Shown here in pieces: positions 4,956-9,570 of a DNA stretch of 9,570 nt. The notes beneath the pieces are model-generated. The model was not told where the DNA came from. It saw only the letters and a program-made list of their open reading frames with translations, and did no database searches. The stretch comes from Alphaproteobacteria bacterium (lineage in GTDB: Bacteria > Pseudomonadota > Alphaproteobacteria > UBA2136 > UBA6156), in assembly GCA_020249005.1 (NCBI GenBank), contig JADCGN010000122.1, positions 1 to 9,570 of the forward strand. The letters are read 5' to 3'. A program made the position numbers and the translations under genes. Within the stretch, counting starts at the first letter, position 1. Every line of letters starts with the position of its first letter.

Positions 4956-6737
4956 CTACCGCCGCGCAAACAACCGTTCTAACTCCGCCAGGCTTAACTT
5001 CACCACCGTCGGCCGCCCATGGTTGCAGGTATGCGAAAGCGGCTCGGCTTCCATCTGCCGCAGCAGCGCATTTTGCTCGGCCAGGCTTAAGCGCCGCTGG
5101 GCGCGAATGGAGTGATGACACGCCAAAGTGGCCAATACACGGCCGAGTTTATCCTGCAGCGTTTGGCGCGGATTCAGCAGCACCAAATCCTCGGCCAAGT
5201 CGGCCACCAGCTGGGCGGGGTTGGCCTGCGCCAACAACTGCGGGAGTGCGGTCACCACCACCTGCTGCGGACCGCTTTGTTCCAGATAAATGCCCCAGCG
5301 TTCCAGCTCGGCCGCGTGGCCCACCAGCGCCTGCACGCTGGCCGGCGGCAAGCGAACAGGGGCGGGCAGCAACAAGGGCTGGCTGGCCACCACCCCCTTG
5401 GCCAGCTGGGCTTTCAGTTGCTCGTACACCAAGCGTTCGTGCGCGGCGTGCTGGTCAATCACCACCAAATCACCCGCCGCCGTTTCGGCCACGATGTAGG
5501 TGTTGGCCACCTGCCCCAGGGCGGCGCCAAGCGGATGCTGCTGCGGAGCGTTGCTGGTTGCTGGTTGGTGGTTGTCAGTCTCTTCAACACTCTCGCCCTT
5601 CCACAGCTTTTGCGGCGGGGCTTGAAACCCTAAACTGACCTGGGCAAAATCGGTTTGCACCGGAGCTGATGCCACGCCTCCCCCCACCAGCGGCTGGGCG
5701 GTTATGGTAGCGGTACTGGGTTGCCATGCATCGGCCCCCAAGGCCTGCCGTACCCCGCCCAACACCAGCTTAAACACCGCGTCGGGCTGGGCCAGCCGCA
5801 CCTCGGTCTTGGCCGGGTGCACGTTCACGTCCACCGCGTCATACGGCAACGATAAAAACAGCACTGCCAGCGGGGAGCGGCCCGGTGGTAGGCGGTCGGC
5901 ATAGGCCTGCTTAAGCGCCTGCAACAGCCCCCGCTCCTTCACCGGGCGGCCATTGATGAACAGCCATTGCTTGGCCATGCTGCCCGCATGCAAGGTCGCG
6001 GGGCCCACCAAGCCCTGCAGCGTGCCTGCCTCCGTGTGGGCTTCCACCGGCAAGGCCTGGGCGGCAAAATCTTCCCCCACCACCACACCTGCCCGGCTGC
6101 GCAAGCCGGGCAGCCAGGTTTCCTGGGTATGGCCTTGGGCGGCGGGCACCTCCCAGGTGGTGGCGCCGTCTTCCACCACTTTCAGGCTCAGCTGCGGCTG
6201 CGCCAACAACAGCGCTTTAATCACCCCTTCAAGCGCCAAACTCTCCGCCCGCGCGCTCTTCAAGAATTTCCGCCGCGCCGGGGTGGCATAAAACAAGTCC
6301 GCCACCTCCACCCGCGTGCCGGTGGGGTGGGCGGCCGGGCGCAGTTCGCCCTGCGGCGTGATTTGCCAAGCTTCCTCTCCCTCGGCGGTTTTGCTCGTCA
6401 GCGTCAGGCGGCTCACCGAGGCCATGCTGGGCAGCGCCTCGCCGCGAAAGCCAAAGGTACGGATGCCGAACAACCCTGCCGCCGTCTGTAATTTGCTGGT
6501 GGCATGACGGGCCAGCGCCAAGGGCAACTGGTCGGGCCGCATGCCGTGGCCGTTGTCGGTCAGCACCAGCCGTGTCAGCCCGGCCTCTTCCAGCTGCAAG
6601 TGCAAGGCGGTAGCGCCGGCATCCAGGGCGTTTTCCAACAGTTCTTTCAGCACGCTGGCGGGGCGCTCCACCACCTCCCCGGCCGCAATTTGGTTGGCCA
6701 GGGTGGGCGGCAGTGGGCGGATTTCCGGCAGCGCCAT
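4956..6737 (-). CDS. mutL: DNA mismatch repair protein MutL (endonuclease type)
   Basis: Links MutS mismatch recognition to strand incision. 593 residues. The N-terminal GHKL ATPase has LLENALDAG (33-41, with E35 and N36), DNGHGM (61-66), ATSK (79-82) and GFRGEAL (96-102). A low-complexity Gln/Pro/Ser-rich linker follows. The C-terminal domain holds DQHA-x2-E-x4-E (from residue 428), ACHHSIRA (539-546) and CNHGRPT (571-577), the metal-site motifs of MutL with intrinsic nicking activity, as in species without MutH. The start at 6737 is chosen because MALPEIRPLPPTLANQIAAGEV is the usual MutL N-terminus; longer frames run back into ftsY. The gap to the ftsY stop is 4 nt, which indicates co-transcription and probable coupling. 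The stop lies 5 nt from the stop of the convergent HEPN gene, with no terminator hairpin visible between them. Confidence 0.97.
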   Translation of the reverse strand: MALPEIRPLPPTLANQIAAGEVVERPASVLKELLENALDAGATALHLQLEEAGLTRLVLTDNGHGMRPDQLPLALARHATSKLQTAAGLFGIRTFGFRGEALPSMASVSRLTLTSKTAEGEEAWQITPQGELRPAAHPTGTRVEVADLFYATPARRKFLKSARAESLALEGVIKALLLAQPQLSLKVVEDGATTWEVPAAQGHTQETWLPGLRSRAGVVVGEDFAAQALPVEAHTEAGTLQGLVGPATLHAGSMAKQWLFINGRPVKERGLLQALKQAYADRLPPGRSPLAVLFLSLPYDAVDVNVHPAKTEVRLAQPDAVFKLVLGGVRQALGADAWQPSTATITAQPLVGGGVASAPVQTDFAQVSLGFQAPPQKLWKGESVEETDNHQPATSNAPQQHPLGAALGQVANTYIVAETAAGDLVVIDQHAAHERLVYEQLKAQLAKGVVASQPLLLPAPVRLPPASVQALVGHAAELERWGIYLEQSGPQQVVVTALPQLLAQANPAQLVADLAEDLVLLNPRQTLQDKLGRVLATLACHHSIRAQRRLSLAEQNALLRQMEAEPLSHTCNHGRPTVVKLSLAELERLFARR

Positions 6738-6741
6738 CGGC

Positions 6742-7686
6742 TTAATCAAGCCCCACCAGGCCACGGGCAAAGGCGGCGGCATCGAACGGCCCGACCGCGT
6801 CCAGCGCCTCGCCAAAACCCACGTAGTGCACCGGCAACGGCGTGGTTTGCTGGGCCAAGGCCGCCAGAAAGCCTGCCTTGCCGCTGCTGTCCAGCTTGGT
6901 CACCACCAAGCCCGTCAGCGCCACCTGCTTATGGAATTCGGCCACCTGCGGCAAGGTTGCCTGGCCCAACATGCCATCCAACACCAGCCACCGGTGGTGC
7001 GGGGCTGCAGGCAGCAGCTTTTGCACCACCCGCACGATTTTCGGCAGCTCGGCCAACAAATCGGCCCGGTTCGGCAGGCGTCCGGCGGTATCGATCAGCA
7101 CCACGTCGGCTCGCTTGGCCAGCGCCAGCTCCACCGCGCGGTAGGCCACGCCGGCGCTGTCGGCACCGGCATTTTCCGCCTGCACCAATTCCACCCAGCC
7201 CTGATGTTTGGCGGCGTCATCGGCGCGAATGGCCCAAACCGCCAGCTGTTCGGCCGCCGCGGCGCGGAAGGTATCGGCCGCCGCCACCACCACTTTCTTA
7301 CCCGTCTGCGCCCATTGGGCTGCTAATTTCCCCGCGGTGGTGGTCTTGCCGCTGCCGTTCACCCCGGCCAGCAAAATCACCGTCGGGGCGGTCTCAGCCC
7401 ACACCAACGGCTGCTGTAAGGGTTGGAGCTGGCCGGCCAACAACGTGGCCAGCTGCCCCTTCAGCGCGGTTTCGCTCAGCGGCTCGGGCAACCCCGCCGC
7501 TTCCAATTGGTCGAGCAGCCGGGTGGCGCTGGACAGGCCGCAATCGGCCGCCAACAGTGCGGTCTCCAGCTCCTCGCGCAATTCGGGCGTGAGCTTGGCA
7601 TGCAGGTTGAGCGATACCTTCACCGCCTGGCTCACGCCCTGGGCGCTGCGCTTCAGTCCTGCCGTGATTTTACTAAGCCACCCCAT
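6742..7686 (-). CDS. ftsY: Signal recognition particle receptor FtsY
   Basis: SRP receptor GTPase. It docks Ffh-ribosome complexes at the inner membrane and hands nascent chains to the translocon. 314 residues, NG domain only: a short N-terminal amphipathic stretch (GWLSKITAGLKRS) and no long acidic A domain. Motifs: P-loop GVNGSGKTT (108-116), DTFRAAA (138-144), DTAGR (199-203), TKLD (253-256), and a C-terminal YVGFGE...PFD. The ATG at 7686 is 6 nt after the stop of the upstream membrane-protein gene and no Shine-Dalgarno sequence is visible, so translational coupling is likely. mutL follows after 4 nt. The cognate GTPase gene ffh is divergent, about 0.95 kb away. Confidence 0.97.
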   Translation of the reverse strand: MGWLSKITAGLKRSAQGVSQAVKVSLNLHAKLTPELREELETALLAADCGLSSATRLLDQLEAAGLPEPLSETALKGQLATLLAGQLQPLQQPLVWAETAPTVILLAGVNGSGKTTTAGKLAAQWAQTGKKVVVAAADTFRAAAAEQLAVWAIRADDAAKHQGWVELVQAENAGADSAGVAYRAVELALAKRADVVLIDTAGRLPNRADLLAELPKIVRVVQKLLPAAPHHRWLVLDGMLGQATLPQVAEFHKQVALTGLVVTKLDSSGKAGFLAALAQQTTPLPVHYVGFGEALDAVGPFDAAAFARGLVGLD

Positions 7687-7692
7687 AGGGTG

Positions 7693-8571
7693 CTATTTAA
7701 CAGAGCTGTAGGCGGGGCGCAAATCCTGCCAACTGGCCATCGCCTGCCAACGCTGGTGTTGGGCTTTAAGCTCGGCCGACTGGGCTGCACTGAGGGGCGA
7801 ATTCAGCCACAAGGCCACAAACGGCACCGCCCACACCAACGCGTAAGCGTAATGCCGGTGGCGGCAGGCGGAAAGAAAAGCCAGCCCAAACAGCGCCCAG
7901 CCTACCAGCAGTACCACCGCCCGGCCCCAATCTTGCAGCACCAGGTGCCCGGCCCCCGGGAGCACGGCCAACCCCACCGCCAGCGTGTAGTGCGTCAGCG
8001 CTTCGGCGCGTAAAAATTTCAAGCGGGCTTCCAACAAGCTCGCCATCTCCAACCCCCAGGCCTGGCTGACCCGGCCGGTGGCGGCCGCCTCTTGCCACAC
8101 CGCCCGCCACCGGGCCGTCACGCTCTCCCGGCTGGTGGGGTAACGCGTTTGTAATGCCTGCAGCACCGCCGTGCGGGAAGCCCCCTGCACCGCACCCAAC
8201 TGGGCCATCAATAGCCCTTCGCCGGGCTGGTAGGTGGGGTTGAGGTCTTGCAGCTGAATAATAAACTCCGCCGCCAACGCTGGCTGGCCTTGCTGGTAGC
8301 TTAGGCGGGCCAAGGCCTCGAGGGTTTGCTGCCGGTCGGCGCCGCGGGCCTCGCGCTCCAACCGGGTCCATTCCAGCGTGGCGGCAGCCAGCATGCCACG
8401 ACGTTCCAATTCCTTGGCCAACCAGGGGTTGAACAGCTCTTCCTCGTGCGCCAAGGCTGGCATGGCCACCGCAGGCAGGCTGGGGCCCTTGGCGCCATCC
8501 AACGGCCCCACGCGGGCCGCCGTCCAGCCCCAGGCCGGCACCAGCAATAACAGCAGCAGCCACACGCGCAT
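7693..8571 (-). CDS. Putative exported helical-repeat protein with C-terminal membrane segments
   Basis: 292 residues, function unknown. It starts with a signal peptide or anchor (MRVWLLLLLLVPAWGWTA, 1-18). A mostly helical region follows (about 43-180), with spacing and residues suggestive of TPR-like repeats (EWTRLEREARG, LARLSYQQGQPALAAEFI). Then come two or three hydrophobic segments: 185-201, containing LPGAGHL; 205-226; and 231-247. The LPGAGHL...WGRA layout recalls bacterial TPR membrane proteins with a C-terminal LPGxGx hairpin, often found near membrane-biogenesis genes, but this is a recollection and not a verified match. The start ATG is preceded by a weak AAGG 7 nt upstream. ftsY begins 6 nt after its stop, so it heads the gene-ftsY-mutL operon. 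Being upstream of the SRP receptor hints at an envelope role. Confidence 0.85.
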   Translation of the reverse strand: MRVWLLLLLLVPAWGWTAARVGPLDGAKGPSLPAVAMPALAHEEELFNPWLAKELERRGMLAAATLEWTRLEREARGADRQQTLEALARLSYQQGQPALAAEFIIQLQDLNPTYQPGEGLLMAQLGAVQGASRTAVLQALQTRYPTSRESVTARWRAVWQEAAATGRVSQAWGLEMASLLEARLKFLRAEALTHYTLAVGLAVLPGAGHLVLQDWGRAVVLLVGWALFGLAFLSACRHRHYAYALVWAVPFVALWLNSPLSAAQSAELKAQHQRWQAMASWQDLRPAYSSVK

Positions 8572-8597
8572 GGCCAGACCTTAGCCGAAAGCCTTCC

Positions 8598-8626
8598 TTG
8601 CCGCCAAGCAGCCAATTTGCTACACA
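8598..8626 (+). promoter_or_regulatory. Predicted ffh promoter (leaderless)
   Basis: TTGCCG (8598-8603), 17-nt spacer, TACACA (8621-8626). The -10 box ends 7 nt before the ffh ATG at 8634, which would put the transcription start on or next to the A of ATG. No Shine-Dalgarno sequence is present. The boxes are moderate matches (4/6 and 3/6); the placement repeats that seen at metG and clpB. Confidence 0.45.
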
Positions 8627-8633
8627 CTGTGGC

Positions 8634-9570
8634 ATGTTGGAATTTTTGCAGGAAAAACTTAGCAACGCATTCAGCAGCCTGCGCGGGAAGGGCGTACTCA
8701 CCGAAGCCGATGTGGACAGCGCGTTGCGCGAGCTGCGCCTGGCGCTGCTGGAAGCCGACGTGGCGCTGCCCGCCATCAAACACCTGATTGCCGGCGTGAA
8801 GGCCAAGGCGGTGGGCGATACAGTCCTCAAAGGCATCAATCCCGGCCAACAGGTGGTGAAGCTGGTGTACGATGAGCTGGTGGCGCTGCTGGGTGAGGAA
8901 ACGCCCTTAGAACTCCGCAGCCCTAAGCCCGCCGTTATTCTGCTCTGCGGCCTGCAAGGCGGCGGAAAGACCACCAGTGCCGGCAAGCTGGCCAAGTGGC
9001 TACAGGAAAAACAGGGCAAGCAGGTGCTGCTCGCCAGCCTCGACGTCTACCGCCCCGCTGCGATTCTCCAACTCCAGCAACTGGCCGAGCGCGTGGGCTG
9101 TGCGGTGCTGAACAGTGAAAGCACTGACCCCCTCACCCGCACCAAGGCCGCACTGAGCGAAGCCAAAGCCAGCGGCGCTGATGTGCTGATTTTGGATACC
9201 GCCGGGCGCACCGTGCTGGATGAGGCCCTGATGGCCGAACTCCAAGCCATTCACCAACTGGCCAAGCCCACCGCCACGCTGTTAGTGGCCGATGCCCAAA
9301 CCGGCCAAGCCGCCGTGCCAGTGGCCGAAGCCTTTAAGGCCGCCGTGCCGCTGACCGGGCTCATCCTCACCCGCCTGGATGGCGACGCCCGGGGTGGGGC
9401 GGCGCTTTCGCTGCGCCACATTACCGGGGTGCCAATTCTCTTCGCCGGGATGGGCGAAAAGCTCGATCAGCTCGAACCCTTCCGCCCCACCGGGCTGGCT
9501 GGGCGCATTCTGGGGCAAGGCGATGTGGTTGCCTTGGTGGAAAAAATGCAGGCCGCCACCAACCAAGACG
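8634..9570 (+). CDS. ffh: Signal recognition particle protein Ffh (3' end beyond window)
   Basis: GTPase subunit of the SRP. It binds signal sequences and SRP RNA and pairs with FtsY. 312 codons are visible. N domain with RGKGVLTEADVDSALRELR and LLEADVALP (about 18-47) and INPGQQVVKLV (68-78); G domain with P-loop GLQGGGKTT, DVYRPAA (the DTxRPAA equivalent), LDTAGR, TRLDGDARGG and FAGMGEKLDQLEPF. The methionine-rich M domain, which binds the signal peptide and RNA, is cut off. The ATG at 8634 gives the standard MLEFLQEKLSNAF N-terminus. Transcribed divergently from the membrane protein-ftsY-mutL cluster across a 62-bp intergenic region. Confidence 0.97.
   Translation, partial: MLEFLQEKLSNAFSSLRGKGVLTEADVDSALRELRLALLEADVALPAIKHLIAGVKAKAVGDTVLKGINPGQQVVKLVYDELVALLGEETPLELRSPKPAVILLCGLQGGGKTTSAGKLAKWLQEKQGKQVLLASLDVYRPAAILQLQQLAERVGCAVLNSESTDPLTRTKAALSEAKASGADVLILDTAGRTVLDEALMAELQAIHQLAKPTATLLVADAQTGQAAVPVAEAFKAAVPLTGLILTRLDGDARGGAALSLRHITGVPILFAGMGEKLDQLEPFRPTGLAGRILGQGDVVALVEKMQAATNQD

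Noticed and set aside
5550..5585. Short GTTGCTGGTTG-type repeat
   Set aside because: It lies within the low-complexity linker of mutL and is explained by the coding sequence; it is too short and degenerate to be a separate element.
6504..7592. 362-codon plus-strand open frame opposite ftsY and mutL
   Set aside because: Arg/Pro-rich antisense shadow of two certain genes.
7766..9019. 417-codon minus-strand open frame
   Set aside because: It spans both the membrane-protein gene and the start of ffh in the wrong frame, including the intergenic region. Its residues are low-complexity and resemble no protein.
1..9570. CRISPR array, tRNA genes, insertion sequences
   Set aside because: No regularly spaced repeats, no cloverleaf with CCA-end or T-loop, and no transposase or terminal repeats were seen on either strand.

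Overview
The window is GC-rich and densely coded with bacterial housekeeping genes. It looks like a proteobacterial chromosome, most likely alphaproteobacterial or a relative. Three things support this: the MetRS is of the archaeal/eukaryote-like type (HLGN and KFSTS signatures) that I associate with many Alphaproteobacteria, Ffh has an alphaproteobacterial flavour, and MutL carries its own endonuclease site, so no MutH is needed. I cannot place it to genus, and the assignment rests on recalled family patterns rather than a search.

Layout, left to right: (1) 1-1299, minus strand, methionyl-tRNA synthetase with its C-terminus beyond the left edge and a near-leaderless promoter. (2) 1300-2160, minus strand, a compact accessory module. 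A 20-codon ORF (1907-1969) is preceded by a complete complement of the 16S rRNA 3' end. It is followed by a hairpin and a UUCG-capped intrinsic terminator. An unrecognised 107-residue protein (1387-1710) comes next, with a two-state hairpin just before its Shine-Dalgarno sequence. (3) 2154-4354, plus strand, a ClpB disaggregase gene that has no N-terminal domain. Its promoter contains a CIRCE-like HrcA operator with exact 9-nt spacing and also resembles a heat-shock sigma-32 promoter. (4) 4357-4950, plus strand, an AT-rich gene two bases behind clpB for a HEPN/AbiU2-like protein, probably acquired horizontally. (5) 4956-8571, minus strand, a tight cluster of a secreted/membrane helical-repeat protein, ftsY and mutL. 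(6) 8634-9570, plus strand, ffh, divergent from that cluster and running off the right edge.

Functional themes: Ffh and FtsY, the two protein partners of signal-recognition-particle targeting, sit on either side of a putative membrane protein. ClpB links to protein quality control under predicted HrcA/heat-shock regulation. metG, clpB and ffh all have a promoter-like pair whose -10 box ends only 6-9 nt before the ATG and no Shine-Dalgarno sequence, so leaderless mRNAs are likely. The two small minus-strand ORFs have strong Shine-Dalgarno sequences and structured leaders. This makes 1300-2160 the least explained and most interesting part of the window.
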